Origin: Halobacillus yeomjeoni
Lineage (GTDB): Bacteria > Bacillota > Bacilli > Bacillales > Halobacillaceae
Assembly: GCF_020171525.1 (NCBI RefSeq)
Contig: NZ_JAIVAI010000001.1
Coordinates: forward strand, 806,001 to 870,000
DNA length: 64,000 bases
Reading direction: 5' to 3'
A model generated the notes under the pieces. That model was not told the origin of the DNA, searched no databases, and was given only the letters and a program-made list of their open reading frames with translations. This document shows, one piece after another, positions 53,861-63,474 of the stretch. Position numbers and translations under genes: made by a program. Each line of letters starts with the position of its first letter. The stretch's first letter is position 1.

Positions 53861-55564
53861 TCAGGATGTATACCAATTTTTTATATAATCGACGATTTCT
53901 GATTGATTCAACTCATCTTGTTCACCTGTCGACCGTTCTTTGACTTCTACAATCCCTTCAGAAGCTTTCTTGCCTACCGTGATGCGGACAGGGACACCGA
54001 ACAAGTCGCTGTCAGCGAATTTGACACCGGCACGTTCTTTACGGTCGTCATATAGAACTTCAATTCCAGCGTCCAGTAATGTCTCATAAATCTCATCCGC
54101 CAATTGCTTTTGATCTTCTTTTTTAGGATTCATAGAAAGTAAGTGTACTTGATAAGGGGCGATATTTTTCGGCCAGGTGATTCCACGGTCATCGTGATAC
54201 TGCTCTACGATTGCCGCAAGCGTTCGGGATACGCCGATTCCATAAGAACCCATGATCATCGTCTTCGCTTTCCCTTGATCGTTCAGGAAGGTCGCATTCA
54301 TACGCTCTGAGTAAAACTCTCCAAGTTTGAAGACGTGTCCGACTTCGATTCCACGAGCAAATTTGATGACACCTTCCCCGTCCGGACTCGGATCGCCTTC
54401 TTCGATAAAGCGGAGGTCTGCATACTGCGTCACTTCAAAATCGTTACCTGGTGTGACATTGGTAAAGTGATACCCTTCCTCATTCGCTCCACAGGAAACG
54501 TTGACTAAGGATTCGACAGCAAAGTCAGCGATGACATCGACTTCTTCTGGTACGTCGATCGGTCCAAGAGAACCGAAGCCGGTACCAAGTAAGCGTTTTG
54601 TATCTTCTTCACTTGCCAGTTCAACCATGTCTGCGTCATAAACGTTCTTTACTTTCACATCATTCACTTCATGATCTCCACGCGTCACAACCATGACGAA
54701 ACGTTCATCCACCTGGAATAGCAGTGATTTAAGACCTTTGGCCAGATCATGTCCAAGATAATCAGCGACATCCTTCATTGTTTTTTGCCCCGGTGTCGCC
54801 ACTTTTTCTTTTTCTTTAGGTTGTTCCGTGGACTTTTCGTACGTCTTTACAACCGGAGCCATTTCAATGTTAGCTGCATAGCGGGACGTATCTGAATAAG
54901 CGATGACGTCTTCTCCGACTTCAGAAAGCACCATGAATTCATGGGTGTCTTTACCACCCATCGCTCCAGAGTCCGCGATGACGGCACGGAAATTCAAGCC
55001 GCAGCGTCTGAATACGTTGGAGTAGGCCTCGAACATTTTGTCATAGGTTTCATCGAGGCTCCCATAAGAATCATTGAAAGAATAAGCATCCTTCATCAAG
55101 AATTCACGGCCTCTCAAAAGCCCGAAGCGAGGACGCGCTTCATCCCGGAATTTATTTTGAATTTGGAAAACCGTCAATGGAAGCTGTTTGTAACTTTTCA
55201 CTTCATTCCTGACTAAGCTGGTAATCACTTCTTCATGAGTCGCTCCAAGTGCAAACTCGCGCTGATGACGATCGTTGATCCGCATCAATTCAGAACCGAA
55301 CGTCGTCCAACGGCCTGTCTCTTTCCATAGTTCAGATGGCTCCAAAGCAGGCATGATCATTTCATGCGCTCCGATCTTCTCCATTTCTTCACGGACGATA
55401 TCTTCGACCTTCTTCAATACCCGGCGGCCGATCGGCAGGAAGCTGTAGATTCCTGAAGCGATTTGGCGTATGTATCCCGCACGTACGAGAAGCTGATGAC
55501 TTTTAATCTCAGCATCGGCTGGGTTTTCTTTCAGTGTTGGAATTAGCATTGTACTTTGTCTCAT
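53861..55564 (-). CDS. proS: Prolyl-tRNA synthetase
   Basis: This 567-aa bacterial-type enzyme is class II, with [15 protein letters not shown] (motif 1 region), [17 protein letters not shown] (motif 2) and [11 protein letters not shown] (motif 3). A YbaK-like editing insertion lies between about 220 and 405. It charges tRNA-Pro and clears mischarged Ala. AGAGGTG precedes the ATG. No T-box motif is seen upstream, where a long hairpin sits instead. Confidence 0.97.
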   Translation of the reverse strand: MRQSTMLIPTLKENPADAEIKSHQLLVRAGYIRQIASGIYSFLPIGRRVLKKVEDIVREEMEKIGAHEMIMPALEPSELWKETGRWTTFGSELMRINDRHQREFALGATHEEVITSLVRNEVKSYKQLPLTVFQIQNKFRDEARPRFGLLRGREFLMKDAYSFNDSYGSLDETYDKMFEAYSNVFRRCGLNFRAVIADSGAMGGKDTHEFMVLSEVGEDVIAYSDTSRYAANIEMAPVVKTYEKSTEQPKEKEKVATPGQKTMKDVADYLGHDLAKGLKSLLFQVDERFVMVVTRGDHEVNDVKVKNVYDADMVELASEEDTKRLLGTGFGSLGPIDVPEEVDVIADFAVESLVNVSCGANEEGYHFTNVTPGNDFEVTQYADLRFIEEGDPSPDGEGVIKFARGIEVGHVFKLGEFYSERMNATFLNDQGKAKTMIMGSYGIGVSRTLAAIVEQYHDDRGITWPKNIAPYQVHLLSMNPKKEDQKQLADEIYETLLDAGIEVLYDDRKERAGVKFADSDLFGVPVRITVGKKASEGIVEVKERSTGEQDELNQSEIVDYIKNWYTS

Positions 55565-55600
55565 GTACTCGCACCTCTATTCTTTGAATTGAAAAGCATA

Positions 55601-55694
55601 AGCGCCCTTGTGAGACAGGAACAGCATAAGCAAAACCACGATGCGGCTTTTCAGCCACACGATGGTTTTGCTTATGAATCATTGTCCGGGCGCT
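55601..55694 (-). repeat. Two-tier hairpin between rasP and proS
   Basis: An inner stem pairs 55625-55648 with 55653-55676 over about 24 positions (wobbles, one true mismatch) and closes with a GAAA tetraloop. An outer stem, AGCGCCC (55688-55694 read on the minus strand) with GGGCGCT (55601-55607), encloses it. There is no U-run and no T-box signature. Confidence 0.75.
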
Positions 55695-55718
55695 GAAGCT
55701 GATTGATCATTTTAAACA

Positions 55719-55763
55719 AGCTGGAAGCCTAAGGAGAGCTGTCGTCTCAAATGGCTTCCAGCT
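55719..55763 (-). terminator. Possible terminator after rasP
   Basis: AGCTGGAAGCC / GGCTTCCAGCT, 11 bp perfect, with a 23-nt loop, 7 nt after the rasP stop, followed by TGTTTAAAATG. The weak tail suggests partial termination. Confidence 0.5.
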
Positions 55764-55770
55764 CTTCATT

Positions 55771-57027
55771 TTACAAAAATAGTCGTTGGATGTCATTCCA
55801 AGTGACGACGAGCATCAACAGCATCAGTAATGCGAAACCGATGAAGTGGACGATCCCTTCTTTTTGTGGATCGATCGGTTTGCCTCGCACGCCTTCAAGT
55901 CCTACAAATAAAAGACGTCCCCCATCAAGGGCTGGCAATGGAAGCAAGTTGACGATACCTAAGTTGATACTTAAAATGGCCGTCCACATCATGAAGTTGG
56001 TGAATCCGGTCCGGACAACCTGATCCGTAGCGTCGTAAATGCCTACAGGACCTGAAAGCATATCAAGAGAAAATTGTCCTGTGACAAGCTTTCCTAAGTT
56101 GGTCAGTATCAGTGCAGACCATTCATACGTCTGTGTGAATCCAAAGGTCAGTTTTTTGACGAAGGAATCTTCAAATGCGCGGGCTACACCAACCTGGCCG
56201 ATCGTTTGATCCTGGCTTTCGATGGCTGCCGGGGTCACCTGGATGTTTTCGTTCTGTCCTTCCCTTTCTACAGTCAGGGAAATTTCCTTATCCGGGTGTT
56301 CCCGGACGATGAACGTAAACTCTTCCCATGTGGAGACGGGTTCTCCATCGATGGCTACGATCCGGTCGCCTGCCATCAAACCGGCTTTCTCGGCTGGAGA
56401 ATCGGCTTGGATTTTTCCTAATTCCGCTTCATCCGAAGGAACACCTTGAATGAATCCTAAAATCATGAAAAGGACGATCGCCAATACGAAGTTCATCAAT
56501 GGGCCTGCAAATAACTGCATCGCACGCTGTGGTACCGTCTTCGATGAAAACTGACGGTCATAAGGAGCGATTTGAGTTTCTTTTTCGTCCATGACGAACA
56601 TCGCTTTTGGATCGACTTCAAAAAACAATTTTTCATCTTCATCAATTTCATAACCTTCGATGACAAGACGGTGATCCAGATCTGCTCTCTCAACTTCAAT
56701 GACCCGGGCATGAGGATGCTTCGATTTATTGTTGACGATGATTTTGCTCACTTTACCGTCTGCGTTGAATTCCAAACCGACGTGATGACCGGCTTTCAAC
56801 TCAACCAGTTCAGGGTCTTCTCCTGCGACTCTCACATAACCGCCGATCGGCAGCAGACGAATCGTGTACAACGTTTCATTTTTTGTAAATGCAAAGATCT
56901 TCGGTCCGAAACCGATGGCGAACTCACGAGCAAGCATACCGGCCCGTTTTGCAAAAATGAGATGCCCCCACTCATGCACAAAGACGAGTAAACCGAACAT
57001 GAGTATAAATGCAATCACTGTAGTCAA
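55771..57027 (-). CDS. rasP: Site-2 intramembrane metalloprotease RasP
   Basis: This 418-aa membrane protease has the zinc motif HEWGH (18-22) in the first helix, a PDZ domain (about 175-255) and LDGG near the C-terminus (about 350). It cleaves anti-sigma factors such as RsiW within the membrane. The TTG at 57025-57027 has AAGG upstream and aligns with the B. subtilis start; the GTG three codons earlier lies inside that ribosome-binding site. It follows dxr, separated by a gap containing a decayed repeat. Confidence 0.95.
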   Translation of the reverse strand: MTTVIAFILMFGLLVFVHEWGHLIFAKRAGMLAREFAIGFGPKIFAFTKNETLYTIRLLPIGGYVRVAGEDPELVELKAGHHVGLEFNADGKVSKIIVNNKSKHPHARVIEVERADLDHRLVIEGYEIDEDEKLFFEVDPKAMFVMDEKETQIAPYDRQFSSKTVPQRAMQLFAGPLMNFVLAIVLFMILGFIQGVPSDEAELGKIQADSPAEKAGLMAGDRIVAIDGEPVSTWEEFTFIVREHPDKEISLTVEREGQNENIQVTPAAIESQDQTIGQVGVARAFEDSFVKKLTFGFTQTYEWSALILTNLGKLVTGQFSLDMLSGPVGIYDATDQVVRTGFTNFMMWTAILSINLGIVNLLPLPALDGGRLLFVGLEGVRGKPIDPQKEGIVHFIGFALLMLLMLVVTWNDIQRLFL

Positions 57028-57048
57028 TTGAAGCACCTTCCTTTTAGT

Positions 57049-57210
57049 TTAGCTCTGTTAATCTCAACTGTTGCTTTCATAAAGGTAAAAAATCAAGGAG
57101 CCGGAGAAGATGGTGCACTTGCTGATATCACAGGTAAGCCTCCACGTTTTACTGCGGGAGCTCTCCCGCTTTTACCGCAGGAGCCTCTCCATTTCCACCG
57201 CCTCCTTCTG
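57049..57210. repeat. Decayed copy of the foldback repeat family
   Basis: GCTCTGTTAA (57052-57061) followed seven bases later by TGTTG matches the end of the 38910-39489 element. Further on, CTGCGGGAGCTCTCCCGC with CCGCAG forms a nested palindrome, and the reverse complement resembles the GGGCGGAGGGG half of that element. There is no second end, so it is probably a remnant. Confidence 0.5.
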
Positions 57211-57229
57211 ACGTCATGGAACATTGTCT

Positions 57230-58375
57230 TTAATTTAAATGGAAACGGACACGATTTCTTGTTTCCTCATCAATAGAAAGTATGGTAGACAAGTCCGGGT
57301 TATGAATCCGATCGTGATTTTCCAAAGCTTGTTCAATCCTTTTTTCAATATCCAGGAAAGATATTTTCCCTTCCAGGAACAACTGAACTGCTTCTTCATT
57401 TGCTGCGTTCAATACAGTGGTCATGGAACCACCGGCCCGTCCAGCTTCATAGGCCATACGCAGACACGGGAAACGCTCCATATCCATTTTTTCAAAATGT
57501 ATTGTGGCGATTTCTTCAAGATCAAGCTGTTTGGTCATCGGCAGATCCAGCCGGTCCGGGTAGGTCAATGCATATTGGATAGGTACTTTCATATCCGGAG
57601 TTCCAAGCTGTGCCATGACACTCCGATCGACGTATTCAACCATCGAATGGATGACACTTTCTCTATGAAGAATAACATGAATCCGGTCATAGGGTACATC
57701 AAAAAGCCAGTGAGCTTCGATGACTTCCAACCCTTTATTCATCATGGAAGCAGAGTCGATGGTGATCTTTGCACCCATACTCCAGTTTGGGTGATTCAGT
57801 GCATCTTTAACCGTCACACCGACAAGTTCTTCTCTCGTTTTGTCACGGAAACTTCCTCCCGAAGCGGTGATGATCAATTTGTGGATGTCACTTTTCTTTT
57901 CCCCGTTCAGTGACTGATAAATCGCAGAGTGCTCACTATCGACCGGAAGCAGTTCCACACCATATTTCTTCGCTTCTGACATGACGAGATGGCCTGCCGT
58001 GACTAACGTTTCTTTATTGGCGATAGCGATGATTTTCTTCGCCTGGATCGCTTTCAATGTAGCAGGAAGGCCGATACTACCCATGACAGCGTTGACCACG
58101 ACATCGACCGGATCAGCGACACTTGCTTCTACCAGTCCTCCACGTCCGCTCAGAATGAGATCGTGATCGATTTGTTTCGATAGTTTTTCTTTCGTTTCTT
58201 CGTCTTGAACGACGATCATCTTCGGTTGAAACTCTTGGATCAAAGGTAAAGCCTTTTCAATATTCCGCCCGAAAGCAAGGGCATATACGGAAAATTCATC
58301 AGGGTGCAGACGAATCACATCCAGTGTTTGAACGCCGATCGATCCTGTCGCCCCGAGTAATGCAATTTGTTTCAT
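57230..58375 (-). CDS. dxr: 1-deoxy-D-xylulose-5-phosphate reductoisomerase
   Basis: This 381-aa enzyme of the MEP isoprenoid pathway has the NADPH motif [11 protein letters not shown] (5-15), [11 protein letters not shown] (about 120), the metal/substrate loop [13 protein letters not shown] (about 143-155) and [15 protein letters not shown]. Its product leads to the isoprenyl chains used by UppS, encoded next door. AAAGGAGAAGGGATC precedes the ATG. Confidence 0.97.
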   Translation of the reverse strand: MKQIALLGATGSIGVQTLDVIRLHPDEFSVYALAFGRNIEKALPLIQEFQPKMIVVQDEETKEKLSKQIDHDLILSGRGGLVEASVADPVDVVVNAVMGSIGLPATLKAIQAKKIIAIANKETLVTAGHLVMSEAKKYGVELLPVDSEHSAIYQSLNGEKKSDIHKLIITASGGSFRDKTREELVGVTVKDALNHPNWSMGAKITIDSASMMNKGLEVIEAHWLFDVPYDRIHVILHRESVIHSMVEYVDRSVMAQLGTPDMKVPIQYALTYPDRLDLPMTKQLDLEEIATIHFEKMDMERFPCLRMAYEAGRAGGSMTTVLNAANEEAVQLFLEGKISFLDIEKRIEQALENHDRIHNPDLSTILSIDEETRNRVRFHLN

Positions 58376-58449
58376 GATCCCTTCTCCTTTCAGGATGGCT
58401 ATGACCCTCCCTCATTGTATCTCTGGGAGATGGTCATCAGAGCATAGTA

Positions 58450-59247
58450 TTAAATAAAGTTGATTAGATGAAGGATCGGTAAAATGAAGATCAAACTGTC
58501 AAATCGATCTAAAACTCCCCCGTGACCCGGGAGAATCTTTCCCGAGTCTTTGACGGCGTAATGCCTTTTGAACGCTGATTCAACAAGGTCTCCAATCTGG
58601 CCTGCGATTGAAATAAGAACCGTTACCACAAGAACAATCAGCATTGAATGATCAAGAGGGGCGACCAGTTGGAAGATCACAGCGGTGATACACGCGAGCA
58701 CGATCCCGCCGACAGATCCTTCAATCGTTTTTTTAGGACTGATTTGCGGCCATAGTTTGTTTTTACCAAAGGCACGTCCGAATAGATAGGCTCCTGTATC
58801 CGTCGCCCAGACGACGAATAAGGCAAAGAATAAATATTCCAGGCCCCCATCTCTCGTTTCGATCAAATAATTGAATCCCATTCCGATGTAGATGACGGAT
58901 ATGAGTAAAAAACCGGCATCATCGAATGTGAAACGGTTTTTTACGAGTACGGTATAACTCAACAGGACCAGGACCGCAAGCAGTGTAATTTCGGATTTTG
59001 TTATCAGTTCTGTAATATCGATATCAAACTTCATCAAATGTTTGTAAGGGAACATGAGTGCCCACATCAATAATAACCCTAACCCGGAAGCGACCGAGTA
59101 TCGGGAGATTTTTTTCATACGGATCAGCTCAAGCAGTGCGATACTTGCAATCACATAGACGAAGAGCTGAAATACCCAGCCTCCGAAAATGACGATCGGT
59201 AAGAATATCAGTGCCGCTACTACGGCTGTGATCGTTCTTTGCTTCAT
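58450..59247 (-). CDS. cdsA: Phosphatidate cytidylyltransferase
   Basis: This 265-aa protein has about seven membrane segments and ends with the CdsA signature SAFKRHYAVKDSGKILPGHG followed by GVLDRFDS. It makes CDP-diacylglycerol, the substrate of PgsA in this window. It begins 12 nt after the uppS stop and is the downstream member of the uppS-cdsA-dxr-rasP run. Confidence 0.96.
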   Translation of the reverse strand: MKQRTITAVVAALIFLPIVIFGGWVFQLFVYVIASIALLELIRMKKISRYSVASGLGLLLMWALMFPYKHLMKFDIDITELITKSEITLLAVLVLLSYTVLVKNRFTFDDAGFLLISVIYIGMGFNYLIETRDGGLEYLFFALFVVWATDTGAYLFGRAFGKNKLWPQISPKKTIEGSVGGIVLACITAVIFQLVAPLDHSMLIVLVVTVLISIAGQIGDLVESAFKRHYAVKDSGKILPGHGGVLDRFDSLIFILPILHLINFI

Positions 59248-59259
59248 AACTTTCCACCC

Positions 59260-60027
59260 TTATACCCCGCCATATCGGCGTTTACGGTTTTGATAATCAT
59301 ATAATGCTTTTTCAAAATGACTTTCATCGAAGTCCGGCCAATATACTTCAGTAAACCAAAACTCTGCGTAAGCGAGCTGCCAGAGCAGGAAATTGCTCAA
59401 CCGCTGCTCCCCGCTCGTCCGAATCAACAAGTCTGGTTCGATCAAGTCTGATGTGTACAATTGGGAGGAGAAGAGATCCTCTGTAATATCACACGAAGTA
59501 AGCTCCCCATCCTCAACTTTCGCTGCTATTTGCTTCACTGCATTGACCATTTCGAACCGACTTCCGTAATTCAGTGCAAAGTTCAAGATCAGGCCGTCGT
59601 TGTGCTTCGTTCGCTCAATCGCTTCATCGACAGCTTTCTGTGTGTGGGGAGGAAGGACATCGAAATCCCCAATGGTTCTGACTTGAACATTTTTTTCAAT
59701 GAGTTCAGGCAAATATGTATTTAAAAAGTCCACAGGGAGCTTCATTAAGAACTCGACTTCATTCTTTGGACGCTTCCAGTTTTCAGTGGAGAAGGCATAG
59801 AGAGTCAGCACTTTGACGCCGATACCAGAGGCGTGGCTGACGATTTTCTTCACCACATTCATTCCTTCTTTATGGCCGGCAATCCGTGGCATTCCTCGGT
59901 TTTTGGCCCACCTTCCATTCCCATCCATGATGATCGCTACGTGTTCCGGAAGCTGATTATAATCAAGACCCACCGTTTGAGGAACGGGTTGTTTTTTATT
60001 TTTAGTAAATGGAAACTTGATTGGCAT
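59260..60027 (-). CDS. uppS: Undecaprenyl diphosphate synthase (cis-prenyltransferase)
   Basis: This 255-aa protein has IIMDGNGRWAKNRG (catalytic Asp35), LTLYAFSTENWKRP, LILNFALNYGSR and RTSGEQRLSNFLLWQLAYAE. It builds the C55 carrier for peptidoglycan and teichoic acid precursors in the cytosol next to the membrane. It starts a group with cdsA, dxr and rasP; frr lies upstream behind a terminator. Confidence 0.97.
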   Translation of the reverse strand: MPIKFPFTKNKKQPVPQTVGLDYNQLPEHVAIIMDGNGRWAKNRGMPRIAGHKEGMNVVKKIVSHASGIGVKVLTLYAFSTENWKRPKNEVEFLMKLPVDFLNTYLPELIEKNVQVRTIGDFDVLPPHTQKAVDEAIERTKHNDGLILNFALNYGSRFEMVNAVKQIAAKVEDGELTSCDITEDLFSSQLYTSDLIEPDLLIRTSGEQRLSNFLLWQLAYAEFWFTEVYWPDFDESHFEKALYDYQNRKRRYGGV

Positions 60028-60147
60028 GTTTAATCCTCCAGTGCGTTTGTTCCATCTTTCTATTATATACTATTATCCTACACCATGCCTCCCCTTTCGT
60101 GAAAGGTATAGCGAGGAAATGTTGTTCGGAAGGAAGGTCAGCTGCAA

Positions 60148-60183
60148 AATAAAAACCGCGCTGCCAAACATCTACAGCGCGGC
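60148..60183 (-). terminator. Terminator of frr
   Basis: An 8-bp stem, CCGCGCTG / CAGCGCGG (extended by A-T/G-C pairs), with an 11-nt loop runs into TTTTT, 26 nt after the frr stop. Confidence 0.9.
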
Positions 60184-60208
60184 TTTATACACCTTATGGC
60201 ATATCGAA

Positions 60209-60766
60209 TTATACTTCCATGATTTCTTCTTCCTTGGTTTTCGCAAGCTTGTCGATTTTGTCGACATGCTGATCTGTCGCTTTTTGGACGTCGTCCTGAT
60301 AAGAGCGTAGTTCGTCTTCAGTCAATTCTCCGTCTTTCTCAAGCTTCTTCAGACGGTCGTTGGATTCACGACGGATGTTACGAACCTGCACTTTCGCTTC
60401 TTCAGCATAGCGGCCGACGACTTTAGACAAGTCTTTACGACGCTCTTCTGTCAAGGCAGGAATGTTGATACGCACAATATTTCCATCACTGGAAGGTGAT
60501 AAGCCAAGATCCGCTTTTTGAATGGCTTTTTCAATTTCAGCGATCGCAGACTTGTCATACGGTGTGATGACAAGCAGACGAGGTTCTGGTGCAGAAACCT
60601 GAGCCAGTTGGTTCAATGGCGTAGCAGCACCATAGTAATCCACATAGACATTATCCAAAATGTTCGGTTTAGCACGGCCTGCTCTTACTGTAGCAAGCTG
60701 ACGAGAGAAAGCTTGGACTGCTTGCTCCATTTGTTGTTTCGTTTCATTAATCACGGCATCTGACAT
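60209..60766 (-). CDS. frr: Ribosome recycling factor
   Basis: This 185-aa protein has [21 protein letters not shown] (about 26-46), [15 protein letters not shown] and [19 protein letters not shown], as in RRF. With EF-G it splits the ribosome after termination. Its start is 2 nt past the pyrH stop, so the two are translationally linked. Confidence 0.97.
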   Translation of the reverse strand: MSDAVINETKQQMEQAVQAFSRQLATVRAGRAKPNILDNVYVDYYGAATPLNQLAQVSAPEPRLLVITPYDKSAIAEIEKAIQKADLGLSPSSDGNIVRINIPALTEERRKDLSKVVGRYAEEAKVQVRNIRRESNDRLKKLEKDGELTEDELRSYQDDVQKATDQHVDKIDKLAKTKEEEIMEV

Positions 60767-60768
60767 GA

Positions 60769-61491
60769 TTATTTCCCCCTTACAATTGTTCCTATATTTT
60801 CGCCCATTACGGCTTTTTTGATATTACCTTCTTCAGTTATAGAGAATACCAGTAAATCGATGTCGTTGTCCATACATAAGGAAGAAGCAGTGGAATCCAT
60901 GACTCCAAGTCCTTCGTTCAATACGTCCATGTAAGAGAGCTGATCGTATTTCTTGGCGTCTTGATTGATTTTCGGATCATCCGTATAAACACCATCTACA
61001 TTGTTCTTCGCCATCAAGATGACATCAGCCTCCACTTCAGCAGCACGTAGTGCAGCCGTTGTATCTGTGGAGAAGTATGGATTCCCAGTTCCTGCAGCAA
61101 AGATCACGACGCGTTTTTTCTCAAGATGACGGATCGCTTTTCTGCGGATATAAGGCTCTGCGACCTGCCTCATTTCAATAGAAGTCTGCACACGGGTTGG
61201 AATACCCAAGTTTTCTAAACTATCTTGGAGAGCAAGTGAGTTCATCACTGTAGCCAGCATACCCATGTAATCGGCATTCGCCCGGTCCATTCCCATTTCA
61301 GCTCCGACTTTTCCGCGCCAAATATTGCCGCCTCCGACGACTACGGCGACTTCCACACCGAGTTCGGCCACTTCTTTTACCTGACGTGAGACGGATTGGA
61401 TGATGCTTGGTTCAAGGCCGTAACCAGCTTCCCCACTCAAAGCCTCTCCACTTAGTTTTAGTACAATACGACGATAGCGAGCAGTAGTCAT
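60769..61491 (-). CDS. pyrH: Uridylate kinase
   Basis: This 240-aa bacterial UMP kinase of the amino acid kinase fold has KLSGEAL near the start, [13 protein letters not shown] (about 48-60) and [16 protein letters not shown] (about 129-144). It makes UDP and is allosterically controlled by GTP and UTP. It follows tsf and precedes frr, as in B. subtilis. Confidence 0.97.
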   Translation of the reverse strand: MTTARYRRIVLKLSGEALSGEAGYGLEPSIIQSVSRQVKEVAELGVEVAVVVGGGNIWRGKVGAEMGMDRANADYMGMLATVMNSLALQDSLENLGIPTRVQTSIEMRQVAEPYIRRKAIRHLEKKRVVIFAAGTGNPYFSTDTTAALRAAEVEADVILMAKNNVDGVYTDDPKINQDAKKYDQLSYMDVLNEGLGVMDSTASSLCMDNDIDLLVFSITEEGNIKKAVMGENIGTIVRGK

Positions 61492-61551
61492 AGTAACCTC
61501 CCGTGTTTTTCATTTCTTCTTGGTGAATTTGTGCTGTATGTAGCATCATTT

Positions 61552-61587
61552 TTGAAAATAGGGAACACGCTGAAGGTGTCCCCTATT
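61552..61587 (-). terminator. Terminator of rpsB-tsf
   Basis: A 12-bp stem with one wobble, AATAGGGGACAC / GTGTTCCCTATT, and a 7-nt loop is followed by TTCAAAAATG, 11 nt after the tsf stop. The weak tail suggests some read-through to pyrH. Confidence 0.7.
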
Positions 61588-61598
61588 CCAAAACATCA

Positions 61599-62483
61599 TT
61601 ATTTTTTAACTTGGCTCATGACTTCATCAGCAAAGTTTTCTTCGCGTTTTTCCATGCCTTCGCCAACTTCGAAACGGTCGAAACCAGTGATCTTACCACC
61701 AGTAGATTCAACGAATTTCTTCACTTTTTGGTCAGGATCTTTAACGAAGTCCTGTTCAAGCAGGCAGATCTCTTGGAAGAACTTGTTCAGACGGCCTTCT
61801 ACCATTTTTTCAACGATATTTTCAGGCTTTCCTTCGTTCAATGCTTGTGTTTTAAGCATTTCACGCTCGCTGTTCACTTCTTCTTCAGAGATTTGATCTT
61901 GAGATAGGTAACGAGGGTTGACAGCTGCTACGTGCATAGCAACGTCTTTAGCCGCCTGCTCGTCTGTAGATCCTTCAAGAACTGTAAGGACACCGATGTT
62001 ACCACCCATGTGAAGGTAAGCACCGAATGCGTCGTTATCAGTTTTCTCTTTGATTACGAAACGACGTAGAGAAATCTTTTCACCGATCTTAGCGACTCTC
62101 TCAGTGATGTAGTCGTTAAGAACTTCTCCCTCACCGTGCAGCTTCTGTTGAAGAGCTTCTTCGACAGTTGCAGGCTTTTGAGAAAGCAGGTGCTGACCTA
62201 GGTCTTCAAGCAGTTGTTTGAACTGATCGTTCTTCGTTACGAAGTCTGTTTCACAGTTCACTTCGAAAAGCACAGCTGTGTTTCCGGAAACTTTGATTGC
62301 TGCAGAACCTTCAGCAGCAATACGGTCTGCTTTTTTAGCAGCTTTGGAGATTCCTTTTTCACGAAGCCAATCGACAGCCTTTTCCATGTCGCCGTCAGTT
62401 TCAGTTAGTGCTTTTTTACAATCCATCATTCCAGCACCAGTTTTTTCACGAAGTTCTTTTACCATTTTAGCAGTTACAGCCAT
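61599..62483 (-). CDS. tsf: Elongation factor Ts
   Basis: This 294-aa protein has [16 protein letters not shown] (10-25), [14 protein letters not shown] (the TDFV contact with EF-Tu), [11 protein letters not shown] and [11 protein letters not shown]. It recycles EF-Tu by GDP/GTP exchange. It lies directly downstream of rpsB, with an attenuator-type hairpin in between. Confidence 0.98.
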   Translation of the reverse strand: MAVTAKMVKELREKTGAGMMDCKKALTETDGDMEKAVDWLREKGISKAAKKADRIAAEGSAAIKVSGNTAVLFEVNCETDFVTKNDQFKQLLEDLGQHLLSQKPATVEEALQQKLHGEGEVLNDYITERVAKIGEKISLRRFVIKEKTDNDAFGAYLHMGGNIGVLTVLEGSTDEQAAKDVAMHVAAVNPRYLSQDQISEEEVNSEREMLKTQALNEGKPENIVEKMVEGRLNKFFQEICLLEQDFVKDPDQKVKKFVESTGGKITGFDRFEVGEGMEKREENFADEVMSQVKK

Positions 62484-62542
62484 TTGAAAGCCTCCTTAAT
62501 AAATAAACGAATGATTCTGGACGATCATGTCCTTTTTCTTTT

Positions 62543-62580
62543 AAAAAAGGTGATAAAAGGTATACCCCCTTATCACCTTT
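62543..62580 (-). terminator. Terminator/attenuator between rpsB and tsf
   Basis: An 11-bp perfect stem, AAAGGTGATAA / TTATCACCTTT, with a 13-nt loop runs into TTTTTT, 8 nt after the rpsB stop. Since no promoter is evident before tsf, partial read-through is expected. Confidence 0.9.
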
Positions 62581-62588
62581 GAACACTC

Positions 62589-63320
62589 TTACTCAGCAGC
62601 TGTTTCTACTTCTGCTTCTTCAGTTGTTTCAGTTTCTTCCCCTTGCTTCGCTTCAAGAACAGCGTCTGCCATCTTGGAAGTAAGCAATTTAACCGCGCGG
62701 ATTGCGTCGTCGTTCGCTGGGATCACATAGTCGATTTCATCTGGATCACAGTTTGTGTCGACGATTCCTACGACAGGGATGTTTAGTTTATGAGCTTCAG
62801 CAATAGCGATACGCTCTTTACGAGGGTCGATGACGAACATTGCATCTGGTAGACCCTTCATTTCTTTAATACCGCCTAGGAATTTCTCAAGACGATCTTT
62901 CTGCTTAAGCAGGTCCATGACTTCTTTTTTAGGAAGTACATCGAACGTACCGTCTTCTTCCATGCGCTCAATGTCTTTAAGACGGTTGATACGCTTACGG
63001 ATTGTGTCAAAGTTAGTCAATGTTCCACCCAACCAACGCTGGTTGATGTAGTACATGCCGCAACGAGTTGCTTCGTCACGTACTGTATCTTGTGCTTGTT
63101 TCTTCGTTCCTACGAAAAGGATGTTTCCGCCGTTTTCGGCTACCTCTCTTACGTAGTTGAACGCTTCATCCACCTTTTTAACTGTTTTTTGCAGGTCGAT
63201 GATGTAAATTCCGTTACGCTCCGTGAAGATGTATTTTTTCATCTTCGGGTTCCAGCGACGGGTTTGGTGTCCGAAATGAACACCAGCTTCTAGTAGCTGT
63301 TTCATAGAAATAACTGACAT
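62589..63320 (-). CDS. rpsB: 30S ribosomal protein S2
   Basis: This 243-aa protein starts [20 protein letters not shown]. It has [33 protein letters not shown] and [20 protein letters not shown], as in S2, with an acidic C-terminal tail rich in Glu and Thr. AGGAGG lies before the ATG. The promoter at 63441-63469 and a folded leader lie upstream. Confidence 0.98.
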   Translation of the reverse strand: MSVISMKQLLEAGVHFGHQTRRWNPKMKKYIFTERNGIYIIDLQKTVKKVDEAFNYVREVAENGGNILFVGTKKQAQDTVRDEATRCGMYYINQRWLGGTLTNFDTIRKRINRLKDIERMEEDGTFDVLPKKEVMDLLKQKDRLEKFLGGIKEMKGLPDAMFVIDPRKERIAIAEAHKLNIPVVGIVDTNCDPDEIDYVIPANDDAIRAVKLLTSKMADAVLEAKQGEETETTEEAEVETAAE

Positions 63321-63355
63321 GATAGTTCCTCCTGTTTGGTTTTTTTAGTATCCTC

Positions 63356-63419
63356 CGCCTCGTTCATCTCTTTCTACAAACTCTTGTCCAAGAGCAACCT
63401 GTAGAAAAATCCGAAGGCG
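63356..63419 (-). promoter_or_regulatory. Structured leader of rpsB
   Basis: In the leader, CGCCT (63356-63360) pairs with AGGCG (63415-63419), TTCTACA (63372-63378) with TGTAGAA (63400-63406), and CTCTTG with CAAGAG in the tip (63381-63394). The nested three-stem fold ends about 20 nt before the ribosome-binding site and suits autoregulation by S2. Confidence 0.6.
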
Positions 63420-63440
63420 TGTGTATTGACACCGACAGTA

Positions 63441-63469
63441 AATATACCACAACCCCATCCTTCTATCAA
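63441..63469 (-). promoter_or_regulatory. Sigma-A promoter of rpsB
   Basis: TTGATA, exactly 17 nt, then TATATT on the minus strand, about 120 nt before the rpsB start. It overlaps the region just after swrB, so rpsB can be transcribed apart from the motility genes upstream. Confidence 0.88.
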
Positions 63470-63474
63470 GGTGT

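Noticed and set aside
55601-55694. Proline T-box riboswitch before proS
   Set aside because: No AGGGTGG-type T-box sequence or antiterminator/terminator pair is present; only nested hairpins.
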